A DNA stretch of 64,000 nucleotides from Elusimicrobiota bacterium (GTDB lineage Bacteria > Elusimicrobiota > Elusimicrobia > UBA1565 > UBA9628): the NCBI GenBank assembly GCA_003151975.1, contig PLZD01000008.1, positions 19,472 through 83,471 on the forward strand. Direction: 5' to 3'. Below, in pieces: positions 42,265-49,628 of the stretch. The notes beneath the pieces were generated by a model. It saw only the letters and a list, made by a program, of their open reading frames with translations, was not told the DNA's origin and searched no databases. A program made the translations under genes and the position numbers. The stretch's first letter is position 1. Each line of letters opens with the position of its first letter.

Positions 42265-43131
42265 ATGAAAGCAGCCTTCGCGATCGTGATCCTCGCGCTC
42301 TCCGCTGCGGCCCCGGCCGCGCGGGCGGAGTCTTTCGCATCGTGGTCGTCCAAGGCGCAGAAGGCCGAGAAAAGAGGCGACGCGGCGGAAGCCGTCGAGG
42401 ACTACAACAACGCCTTGCGGATGTGGAAGTCCGCGGAGGGCAAGAAAGCCAAGGCCAAGGTCCTGACGGCCCGCGGCTGGCTCTACGCCGCGACGGGCTC
42501 CACGGATAAGGCGCTCGAGGACTTCTCCGCGTCGGCCAAGCTCGACGCGAACAACTCGCTGACCTTCTTCAGAAAAGGCCGCGTCCAGTTCGACCAGGGA
42601 CGCTATTCCGACGCGATCAGCAACTTCTATAAGGCCACCAAGCTCAACCTCAACTACCGCGAGGCCTATTTCTACCGCGGCTATGCCTACGAGAAACAGG
42701 GCGACGCGCAGTTCGCGCGCGAGGACTACAAGACGGCCTGCCGCTTGGGGCTCAAAGCGGCGTGCTCGGAGGCGGCGCGAGCCAAGGCGCAGGCGGCGCT
42801 GGCCGCCGGCAAGTCCGATGCGTTTGAAGCCGCCCCGGCGGAGCCAGAGAAGCAGCGCGCCGTCGTTGAAGTCAAGAAGGCCCGCAAGAAGCCTCGCTAT
42901 CAGTTGGACTGGCCGGCCTGCCTCTCATCGCTCAACGCCTGCGTCGACGCGGGCGGCGCCTTCGGCGACTGCGTCAAGCAGGCCAAGCTCTGCGAGTCCG
43001 CGCCTGAAAACGGCTGCTGCCCGAAGGACTGCGTGAGGCGCTACAACGAAAGCGTCGATCAGAGCGGCATGAGCGAGGCCGAGGCCTTTCGCACGGTTTT
43101 CGTCGAAAAACCCTCCTGCACGACGCCCTGA
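42265..43131 (+). CDS. Secreted TPR protein with Cys-rich C-terminus
   Basis: The product is 288 residues with a signal peptide (MKAAFAIVILALSAAAPAARA). Three to four tetratricopeptide repeats lie at about 25-165 (DAAEAVEDYNNALRMW, STDKALEDFSASAKLDANN, RYSDAISNFYKATKLNLNY). A Lys/Ala-rich linker leads to a C-terminal region with eight to nine cysteines (WPACLSSLNACVDAGGAF, ENGCCPKDC). It is probably a periplasmic scaffold. The Cys spacing recalls, but does not match, the 8-Cys repeat protein at 18.7-19.2 kb. Confidence 0.75.
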   Translation: MKAAFAIVILALSAAAPAARAESFASWSSKAQKAEKRGDAAEAVEDYNNALRMWKSAEGKKAKAKVLTARGWLYAATGSTDKALEDFSASAKLDANNSLTFFRKGRVQFDQGRYSDAISNFYKATKLNLNYREAYFYRGYAYEKQGDAQFAREDYKTACRLGLKAACSEAARAKAQAALAAGKSDAFEAAPAEPEKQRAVVEVKKARKKPRYQLDWPACLSSLNACVDAGGAFGDCVKQAKLCESAPENGCCPKDCVRRYNESVDQSGMSEAEAFRTVFVEKPSCTTP

Positions 43132-43157
43132 GTCTCAGGGACCGAAAATTCTAAATC

Positions 43158-43186
43158 TTGACAAAACATGACACATGACATACACT
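43158..43186 (+). promoter_or_regulatory. Promoter with tandem CATGACA repeats
   Basis: TTGACA (43158-43163) and TACACT (43181-43186) have a 17-base spacer. The spacer holds two tandem copies of CATGACA (43167-43173 and 43174-43180), which could be an operator, perhaps for the downstream HTH protein itself. Confidence 0.55.
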
Positions 43187-43243
43187 ACTATTGTAATAGA
43201 AGATAGAAATAGCGACTAAACAACTGTCCGCGCCCTTTTTCCC

Positions 43244-43501
43244 ATGAAACGAAGACGCAAAGCCGCCCACAAGGCTTTCACTGGAAATGTCCCTGAAGTG
43301 ATGGACATCAAGGCCCTGGCCCAATACCTCGGGATGGGGCGTTCGAAGATTTACGGGCTCATCCGCCAGAAGAAAGTCCCCGCCTCCCGCATCGGCCGCC
43401 AGTACCGCTTCTCCAAGGTCCTGGTCGACGCGTGGCTCAAGGAGCGCCTCATCATGAAGCCCGAAGAGCCGCAGCTGTCGTTCCTGAAGCCGCAAAAGTA
43501 G
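43244..43501 (+). CDS. Excisionase-family helix-turn-helix protein
   Basis: The product is 85 residues. The HTH_17/excisionase pattern is clear: VMDIKALAQYLGMGRSKIY, then GLIRQKKVPASRIGRQYRF and a helix ending VDAWLKE. A basic N-terminal arm (MKRRRKAAHK) precedes it. Such stand-alone proteins bind DNA as small regulators; no integrase or phage gene is near, so a regulatory role is more likely than excision. Confidence 0.8.
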   Translation: MKRRRKAAHKAFTGNVPEVMDIKALAQYLGMGRSKIYGLIRQKKVPASRIGRQYRFSKVLVDAWLKERLIMKPEEPQLSFLKPQK

Positions 43502-43573
43502 ACGTCGCTCCTTCCGAATCCTAAGGAATCGCGACGCTCCCTTCGGTCGTCTCCGACGGTCGACGGAAAACTC

Positions 43574-43602
43574 TTGCTTTCTCGTCGGGGAGTTTGTATA
43601 TT
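43574..43602 (+). promoter_or_regulatory. Promoter of the small duplicated protein
   Basis: TTGCTT (43574-43579) and TATATT (43597-43602) have a 17-base spacer. A leader of about 50 bases carries GGAGGATAAC 7-16 bases before the ATG at 43660. Confidence 0.55.
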
Positions 43603-43659
43603 TTTTCCATAAGGGAAGCGACTCATGTTCCCTACAGTCTCACGGAGGATAACACCAAC

Positions 43660-43881
43660 ATGGCTGAGAAAGTTCAGAAGGTCGGCGTCGAGCGCGCAAC
43701 TGGTTTCCTGTATTACATCGACAAGCAAGGCGACGTTTCCCGCGCCAAGATGGCCCGCGGCGGCAAGAAGGGCGGCAAGCCGGAGAAGGTCCAGAAGGCC
43801 GGCGTCAAGAAGGAGAAGGGCTACCTGTACTTCCTCGACAAGAAGGGCGACATCTCCCGCGCGAAGATGGTCAATGCCTAA
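43660..43881 (+). CDS. Small basic protein with internal duplication
   Basis: The product is 73 residues made of two copies of a 28-residue unit. Unit 1 reads KVQKVGVERATGFLYYIDKQ then GDVSRAKM; unit 2 reads KVQKAGVKKEKGYLYFLDKK then GDISRAKM. They are joined by a Gly/Lys linker (ARGGKKGGKPE). Each unit predicts a small beta structure with a GxLYxxDKxGDxSRAKM core. I recall similar short proteins in other GC-rich bacteria but no function. It stands alone with its own promoter, a good ribosome site and a strong terminator, which suggests high expression. Confidence 0.75.
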   Translation: MAEKVQKVGVERATGFLYYIDKQGDVSRAKMARGGKKGGKPEKVQKAGVKKEKGYLYFLDKKGDISRAKMVNA

Positions 43882-43920
43882 CTGACCGCGGGACCTTCGG
43901 GCCCCGCAGTCTCCGTGATA

Positions 43921-43957
43921 AACGCCCCGCCGGATTTCCGGCGGGGCGTTTCTTTTT
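43921..43957 (+). terminator. Rho-independent terminator
   Basis: A perfect 14-bp GC-rich stem (43921-43934 with 43937-43950; effective loop ATTT) is followed by TCTTTTT. A smaller GC hairpin with a TTCG loop lies just before it. It ends the small duplicated-protein transcript ahead of panE. Confidence 0.9.
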
Positions 43958-43971
43958 GCTACAGTCTGCCC

Positions 43972-44886
43972 ATGATACTCGTAGTCGGGCCCGGCGCGGT
44001 CGGCGGAGTGCTCGCCGCCCGCTGGGCGGCCGCCGGACGCGAGGTCCTGCTTCTCGGCCGGTCGAAAGCCGAAGAAGCGCGGCTCACCCGCCGCGGGCTT
44101 TCCTACGCCGACGCCTCCGGCCGGCGCCACGGCGTCCCCCGGCGCCTGCGCTCGGCGCGCGGCGCGGGGCGCCTACCCTGCGAGGCCGCCTTCTTCTGCG
44201 TCAAATCCCACGACACCCGCGCGGCCGCGCGGGCCGCGCGGCCCTGGATCGGGCCCGAGACTGCCGTCGTCGGCTTGCAAAATGGCGTAGGCCACCAACG
44301 AATTCTCCGCTGGGCGTTCGGAAATGCCCGAGTGGTCATCGGCTCCTGCTACTTCGCGGCCGACCGGCCCGAGCCCTATCACCTGACGCACACCTGGGGC
44401 AACGACGTCCTGCTGGCCGCGGGCCCCCGCAACGGCGCGGCGCTCGCCATCGCCCAAAGCCTGCTGATGGAGGGCGGCTGGAACGTTCACCTCAAGAATT
44501 CCGAAGACCGCATGCTATGGACCAAGCTTTGCTTCAACGCGGCGACCAACCCGCTGGGCGCGCTCTGCGCGGTGACCAACGGCGAGCTCGCCGACGATCC
44601 GGCGCTGCGCGAGCTCATGGTCAAGGCCTTGCGCGAGGCCGTCGCCGTCGCCAAGCGCGCCGGCCGGCCGCCGCTTTATTCGGACATGGAATCTCTTGTC
44701 GTGCGCGCCTGCCGCAACGCTCCGGTGCAGCGCAACTCGATGCTTCAGGACTTGATGCGCGGACGGCGCACCGAGATCGCCGCGATCGCGGACCCCTTGG
44801 TCGGCGCCGGCCGCAAGTTCGGCGTCGCGACTCCGATTCTAGACAAGCTCGCGCGCCTCGTGCGCCGCATGGAGACCTCGCGATGA
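43972..44886 (+). CDS. panE: 2-dehydropantoate 2-reductase (PanE/ApbA family)
   Basis: A ketopantoate reductase-like enzyme of 304 residues that would use NADPH to make pantoate for coenzyme A. The nucleotide site is VVGPGAVGGVLAARWAAAG; VKSHDTRAA and LQNGVGH follow. The C-terminal domain has WTKLCFNAATNPLGALC. The start at 43972 is 14 bases after the terminator's U-run, with TACAGT six bases upstream as a possible -10. Other PanE-family functions are possible. Confidence 0.85.
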   Translation: MILVVGPGAVGGVLAARWAAAGREVLLLGRSKAEEARLTRRGLSYADASGRRHGVPRRLRSARGAGRLPCEAAFFCVKSHDTRAAARAARPWIGPETAVVGLQNGVGHQRILRWAFGNARVVIGSCYFAADRPEPYHLTHTWGNDVLLAAGPRNGAALAIAQSLLMEGGWNVHLKNSEDRMLWTKLCFNAATNPLGALCAVTNGELADDPALRELMVKALREAVAVAKRAGRPPLYSDMESLVVRACRNAPVQRNSMLQDLMRGRRTEIAAIADPLVGAGRKFGVATPILDKLARLVRRMETSR

Positions 44887-45743
44887 GCGCGGTCATTCTC
44901 GACGGCAAGGCGCTGGCGATCAAGATCCGTGAGTCGCTGGGCCCGCGCGCGGCCGCGCTCAAGGCCAAGCGCGGCCGGCCGCCGCTGCTGGCCATCGTCA
45001 CCTCCGAGCGGCCCGACAAGGCGGCCGTGCGCTACCGGCAATCGCAGAAGAAGGCCTGCGAGGAGATCGGAATGCACTGGAACACGCTCTCGGCCGACTG
45101 GCGCGGCAGCGACGATCTGCTGCGCGCGATCTCCGGCATGCGCGACTGCGACGCGGTGATTCTCGATCTGCCGCTCAACAAATCCATCGCCATCGAGGAA
45201 CTGTTGGCAAAGCTCCCGCCCGAGCTCGACGCCGAAGGCGTGACCCCCTTCAATTATGGCCGGCTCTTCGAGATCAAAGCCTACGAGGAACTCCAGAAGC
45301 GGCGCTTGGTCGCGCCCTGCACGGCTCTTGCGATCGCGGAACTGCTGCGGTCGACCGGAGTTCCGCTCGCCGGCAAGCGCGCCGTCGTGCTGGGCCGCTC
45401 GAGCATCGTCGGCAAGCCGGCGGCGCATCTGCTCTCTTGCCTCGACATGACCGTCACGCTCTGCCACTCGAAAAGCAGCGACCTCCCGGAAGTGGTCTCG
45501 TCGGCCGACGTCGTCGTCGCCGCGATGGGCAAGCCGCGCATGGTCAAGGCCGCCTGGATCAAGGCCGGCGCCGTCGTGATCGACGCCGGCGTCAACGACG
45601 ACGGCGGCAAGGTCTGCGGCGACGTCGAGCCGGAGGCTGCCTCGCGCGCGGGCTGGGTGACTCCCCCCGTCGGCGGCCTCGGCCCCGTGACGACCGCCAT
45701 GCTCCTGTCCAATTCCGTCATGCTAGCGGAGCGCCGAGGCTAG
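44883..45743 (+). CDS. folD: FolD-like protein with altered catalytic residues
   Basis: The product is 286 residues with overall homology to methylene-THF dehydrogenase/cyclohydrolase. The Rossmann part is well kept ([50 protein letters not shown]). In the catalytic cleft the usual Y-x3-K is Y51-RQS-Q55, the usual Gln of QLPLP is Asp (D95), and the second Asp of DVDG is Glu (E118). These correspond to E. coli K54, Q98 and D121. The cyclohydrolase step may be lost. The start overlaps the panE stop (ATGA). Confidence 0.82.
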   Translation: MSAVILDGKALAIKIRESLGPRAAALKAKRGRPPLLAIVTSERPDKAAVRYRQSQKKACEEIGMHWNTLSADWRGSDDLLRAISGMRDCDAVILDLPLNKSIAIEELLAKLPPELDAEGVTPFNYGRLFEIKAYEELQKRRLVAPCTALAIAELLRSTGVPLAGKRAVVLGRSSIVGKPAAHLLSCLDMTVTLCHSKSSDLPEVVSSADVVVAAMGKPRMVKAAWIKAGAVVIDAGVNDDGGKVCGDVEPEAASRAGWVTPPVGGLGPVTTAMLLSNSVMLAERRG

Positions 45744-45744
45744 C

Positions 45745-46140
45745 GTGGCCGGCAAGATCGAGAAATCCGACGCGGAGTGGAGGAAGCAGCTTTCCCCCGA
45801 GCAGTACCGCGTGACGCGCGAGAAAGGCACCGAGCGGCCGTTCACGGGCGCCTACTGGGACTTCAACGAAAACGGCGTCTACAAGTGCGTCGGCTGCGGC
45901 GCCGAGCTTTTCTCCTCCGAGCACAAGTTCGACGCCGGCTGCGGCTGGCCGAGCTACTTCAAGCCGCTGGCCGCGGATAATTTGGAGAACGACACCGATA
46001 AAAGCCACGGCATGACTCGCGTCGAGGTCCACTGCAAAAAGTGCGGCGCGCACATGGGCCATCTCTTCGACGACGGCCCCGCGCCGACCGGCCAGCGCTA
46101 CTGCATCAACTCCGCCTCGCTCAAGTTCGAGAAAAAATGA
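45745..46140 (+). CDS. msrB: Methionine-R-sulfoxide reductase MsrB
   Basis: MsrB repairs the R epimer of methionine sulfoxide in proteins. The product is 131 residues. Two CxxC zinc pairs ([10 protein letters not shown] and [12 protein letters not shown]) are present, GCGWPSYF is typical and the catalytic Cys is in [10 protein letters not shown]. There is no signal peptide, so it is cytosolic. It starts with GTG one base after the folD stop. Confidence 0.95.
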   Translation: MAGKIEKSDAEWRKQLSPEQYRVTREKGTERPFTGAYWDFNENGVYKCVGCGAELFSSEHKFDAGCGWPSYFKPLAADNLENDTDKSHGMTRVEVHCKKCGAHMGHLFDDGPAPTGQRYCINSASLKFEKK

Positions 46141-46349
46141 ACCGGGTCGCCGTCGCGGGGCAGGCGTACACGCGCGGCATCGGCCTTTGGGGTTCGGACG
46201 TTTGGGGTACGCTCGCGCTGATTCTGCTCGCCGCGGCGATCTTCGCGTTGAGCTGGGCGATCTTCCTGTTGGTCAAATCAGGCCGTAGACCCTTCCCCGG
46301 CAAACACAAGCCGGGCCACAAGCCGCCGCATCCGCAGCGGCGCGGCTAA
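46137..46349 (+). CDS. Small single-TM membrane protein
   Basis: The product is 70 residues. A short N-terminal segment precedes one hydrophobic helix ([20 protein letters not shown]) and a basic, His/Pro-rich tail ([17 protein letters not shown]). The ATG overlaps the msrB stop (ATGA). No family is recognised; the coupling suggests a real gene. Confidence 0.6.
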   Translation: MNRVAVAGQAYTRGIGLWGSDVWGTLALILLAAAIFALSWAIFLLVKSGRRPFPGKHKPGHKPPHPQRRG

Positions 46350-46398
46350 GCTGACCCTCTACGGGGGCAGCCGCTGGCACCTCGAACTTGAACTCCGG

Positions 46399-47496
46399 CT
46401 AGTCCAGCCAGTCCTTTTCTTTGAGTTTTTTCGGCAGGTAGGTATTCGTAAGAAACTGGAAGTCCTTGTTCGCGAGCGCGTCCAATTCGAACTTCAGGCC
46501 CGAGGAGAGCATGCGCTTGACCTCGACCTGCCAGTGCTTCTTCTGGAACCACGGGTAATTCAGCAGCTCCTTGGCGCGGGCGATGTCCTTGTCGTTGAGC
46601 TTGATGCCCACGTTGCGCGGCAGGCTGTATTTCTCCGGGTCGGCGGAGGACAGGCCGACGAAGCGCGCGTTCGGAATGGCCATGCGCTGGCTCTCGAAGG
46701 CGAGGTTGATCGAGCCCTGCTTGACGACCGAGTAGATGTAGTAGCCCCACGGGTCGTTGTCGACGAGCACGTAGACCGGAAGCTTCTTCTCTTCATGAAG
46801 GCGCCGAGCCAAGCGGCGCACGCCGCGCGGCGGCTGGCCGTTGCCGGTCAGCAGGATGCAGTTGTACTTCCTCCAGAACTTGTCTTCGGCGAGACGATTC
46901 CACTGCGTTCCTTTCTCGATGAGGAGAATAAAATCGGCGGAGCACTTCTTGATCTTGAGATACTCCTCTTCGACGATGGACGGCACCGAGTAGCCGCCCT
47001 TGCCAAGCTTGGCGCAATCCACGCGATCGCCGTCGTCCTCGAAGACGACCGGGCCGATGATCGTGCCGGCGTTCTCGGCGCGCACGTGAAACTCCTCGCG
47101 CAGGGCGGCGAGGCTGACCTCGAGGTCCTCGATGACGGGGTCGGACTCGGCCTGGTCGTCGAAGGTGTTCTCGTGGGAGTCTCCCATCGTGTGCTTCGTG
47201 CGATAGTAGATTTCGCGCAGGCTGGTCGTCAGATCCGCGCTCTGCAGCTCGTTGAGCGCGTCGGCCACGAGCATGGTCTGCATGAATTTCTTGGCCATGG
47301 CCATGTTGAAAAAGGTGCGGGCCTGCTTGGTCGAGCCCATCTCGATAAAGCCCTTCTTCTCGTTGAAGCTGACGTTCGAAAGCGAGCGCACTGGAATCTG
47401 GATGACGGGATCTTTTTTCTTCGCCGCCGAGGCGATGACGAGGTCAGCCAGGCCGACGAGCTTCTTGGAGACGGCGGCGTTTCTGGACTTGGACAT
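46399..47496 (-). CDS. top6A: DNA topoisomerase VI subunit A
   Basis: The Spo11-like subunit of a type IIB topoisomerase, 365 residues. The catalytic Tyr region is LREIYYRTKHT near 96. The Toprim metal residues are in ADFILLIEKG (Glu) and YVLVDNDPWGYYIYS (Asp-x-Asp). The enzyme makes staggered double-strand breaks to relax or decatenate DNA with subunit B. It is common in archaea and plants and sporadic in bacteria. Its ATG overlaps the top6B stop (TAATG). Confidence 0.93.
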   Translation of the reverse strand: MSKSRNAAVSKKLVGLADLVIASAAKKKDPVIQIPVRSLSNVSFNEKKGFIEMGSTKQARTFFNMAMAKKFMQTMLVADALNELQSADLTTSLREIYYRTKHTMGDSHENTFDDQAESDPVIEDLEVSLAALREEFHVRAENAGTIIGPVVFEDDGDRVDCAKLGKGGYSVPSIVEEEYLKIKKCSADFILLIEKGTQWNRLAEDKFWRKYNCILLTGNGQPPRGVRRLARRLHEEKKLPVYVLVDNDPWGYYIYSVVKQGSINLAFESQRMAIPNARFVGLSSADPEKYSLPRNVGIKLNDKDIARAKELLNYPWFQKKHWQVEVKRMLSSGLKFELDALANKDFQFLTNTYLPKKLKEKDWLD

Positions 47497-49505
47497 TAGC
47501 GCTTACCTTTCTTCTTCACAGGCTTCGCCTTGGATTTCGGCTTAGCCTTCTTGACGGGCTTCGCCTTTTTCGCCTTGGTTTTTTTCGCGGGCTTATCCTC
47601 AACGGCTTCGGCCTTGGCCTCGGCCTGCTGGTCCTGCGCCGCGGCCTCGTGCACGACTTCGGCGATTTCGGCGGGAGGCGGCACGTCGCTGGGGACATCG
47701 CCCTCGACGCCCTCGGCGGTGACGATGATGGAGTGCGGCAAGCCGTGCGGGGATGATTTTTCGTCGACGAGCGCGTCGGTCTTCTCGCCGCCGGTGAGCT
47801 TCTTGGCCATCTCGGTCAACTGCTTGCGCAGGCGTTCCTCGGCGAAGCGCCCGCCCTTGAGGCGCTTGCAGGCGCCGACGACCTCTTCGATGTACAATTC
47901 GAACACATTGCGGCGCTTGTACTCGTCGTGCGCTTTGGATCGGCGCTTCAGGAAAACGCCCAGGCGCCGGCCGGCCTCGCGCAGCGCGAGCGTGATCTCC
48001 TTGCGGATCTCGTCGTAATCGGCGATGGCTTCCTTAGATTCGCTCGTGAAGGGCACCCAGACCGAGGCCATGTGCACGAAGACGACCATGGGACCGGCGG
48101 GAGGCGCCCCGCGGCTCTGAGAAACGCCGTAGTTCTTCCAGGTCGTGTCGAGCACGGCTTTGAAAGTGGAGCACGCCGACTGCTGGTACTGCAGCGGCAC
48201 GCGGTTGGCGAAGCGCATGACGCGCGCCAGCTCGTTATCTTCGCCCGCCGCTTTCTCGCCCTCGGCGAGCGGCGCCTTCACCTGCTGCGCGGCCTCGGCC
48301 GCGGCGAGCTCCGGATGCTTTCCGTAGGCCAGGCCCGCCTCGATGACGAACGGATTGCCGCGATAGACCGAGGGCGGCCTTGTCACGGCCGTGTAGAATT
48401 CTCCCTTGATTTGCTTGTACAGGCCGGCGAGGATCGCTTTTTCACCGATGGGCGAGAGGCAGTTCGTCGGCGGCGCCATGAGCTTGGTGGCCTGAATGGC
48501 CTTGTAGATCTTCTCGGCGTCCTGGCCCACGACGTCCTTGGGCCGCTTGTGCGAGTTAATGCCGGCCGCCTTGCAGATTTCCTCGGCGGTCTGCGCCGAA
48601 ACGCGGGAGAAATCGGTCGATAGGAACCCCGAGAGCCAATGGCTCTTGGTATCCTGCAGCATCCTGAGCAGCATGCCGAGCTCGATGCCTTGCGGGTGCG
48701 GCTTGATCTCCTTCGGAGGCTCGGGCAGCTCGTGAATCGTTCGGTTGTAGACCTTCGTCTCGCCCTCGGGCGAGATGTAGGTGAACTTGGCGTGCGGGTT
48801 CGAGACCGAGGACAGCTCCATGTACTCGTCGACGGACGCGCGGCCCTTCTGATAGCGGCCTTCCATTTCGATGGTGACCTGGGTGCCGCGGTGCGTCTCC
48901 CACTCGATCTCTTTCTTCTCGAGGACGATGGGCTCGTTCTTCTTGGTGTCGATCTGGATCTCGAAGTAGTGCGCCGGCTTGTCGGCGCGCGTGCGCGAGA
49001 TGATCTTGACGGGCTTGCCGGTGGTCAGCTGGCCGTACATGCCGGCCGCCGAGATGCCGATGCCCTGCTGGCCGCGGCTCATGCGCAGGCGGTGGAACTT
49101 GGAGCCGTAAAGGAGCTTGGCGAAAATGCGCGGGATCTGGTCGCGCACGATGCCGGGGCCGTAGTCGACGACGGTCACGCGAAAGCGCGTCGCGTCCGAG
49201 ACGCGCGGCGGCGGACCGTCGCCCGCGGCCACGGCCTCGAGCTTGACGACGACTTCGGGAAGTATGCCGGCCTCTTCGGACGCGTCGAGCGCGTTGTCGA
49301 CGGCTTCCTTGACGGCGGTGAGCAGCGCCTTGCGCGGGTTGTCGAAGCCGAGCAGATGCCGGTTCTTCGTGAAAAATTCGGAGACGGAGATCTCGCGCTG
49401 CTGCTTGCCCATCTCGTCGGCGGTCTTGCCGGCGGCTCGGGGCTTGGGAGCCTTGGGCGGCTTGGGCGCGGGCGGCGGGGCGGCGGCGGCTTTTGTCTTA
49501 GTCAT
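47496..49505 (-). CDS. top6B: DNA topoisomerase VI subunit B
   Basis: The GHKL ATPase subunit, 669 residues. ATP-site motifs are LLTAVKEAVDNALDASEEAG (Asn box), VVDYGPGI and SRGQQGIGISAAGMYGQ. An H2TH-like segment (AEEICKAAGINSHKRPKDV) and a transducer domain follow. The first 30 residues and the last 70 or so are Lys/Pro/Ala-rich, the tail being repeated KKAKP-type sequence that may bind DNA. It is co-translated with top6A. Confidence 0.93.
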   Translation of the reverse strand: MTKTKAAAAPPPAPKPPKAPKPRAAGKTADEMGKQQREISVSEFFTKNRHLLGFDNPRKALLTAVKEAVDNALDASEEAGILPEVVVKLEAVAAGDGPPPRVSDATRFRVTVVDYGPGIVRDQIPRIFAKLLYGSKFHRLRMSRGQQGIGISAAGMYGQLTTGKPVKIISRTRADKPAHYFEIQIDTKKNEPIVLEKKEIEWETHRGTQVTIEMEGRYQKGRASVDEYMELSSVSNPHAKFTYISPEGETKVYNRTIHELPEPPKEIKPHPQGIELGMLLRMLQDTKSHWLSGFLSTDFSRVSAQTAEEICKAAGINSHKRPKDVVGQDAEKIYKAIQATKLMAPPTNCLSPIGEKAILAGLYKQIKGEFYTAVTRPPSVYRGNPFVIEAGLAYGKHPELAAAEAAQQVKAPLAEGEKAAGEDNELARVMRFANRVPLQYQQSACSTFKAVLDTTWKNYGVSQSRGAPPAGPMVVFVHMASVWVPFTSESKEAIADYDEIRKEITLALREAGRRLGVFLKRRSKAHDEYKRRNVFELYIEEVVGACKRLKGGRFAEERLRKQLTEMAKKLTGGEKTDALVDEKSSPHGLPHSIIVTAEGVEGDVPSDVPPPAEIAEVVHEAAAQDQQAEAKAEAVEDKPAKKTKAKKAKPVKKAKPKSKAKPVKKKGKR

Positions 49506-49586
49506 TTTGGGAAGTGGACATATTAGCGAATTTCGGGCCGCTCGTCGAGAACCCTAAGCAAGAACGCGGTGCCAGGTATTAAGCGG

Positions 49587-49602
49587 CATTCCCCGGGGAA
49601 TG
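49587..49602. terminator. Perfect 16-base palindrome between top6B and P5CDH genes
   Basis: CATTCCCCGGGGAATG is a perfect palindrome 27 bases after the P5CDH stop on the minus strand. It probably folds as a short hairpin ending that transcript. There is no U-run, so the terminator call is tentative. The remaining 123-base gap holds no gene. Confidence 0.4.
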
Positions 49603-49628
49603 TTCACCGGCAAATCACCGAACAGTAC

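Noticed and set aside
43956..45743. A 595-codon frame fusing an Arg-rich region to FolD
   Set aside because: The first part is a shadow of panE; FolD begins at 44883 in an ATGA overlap.
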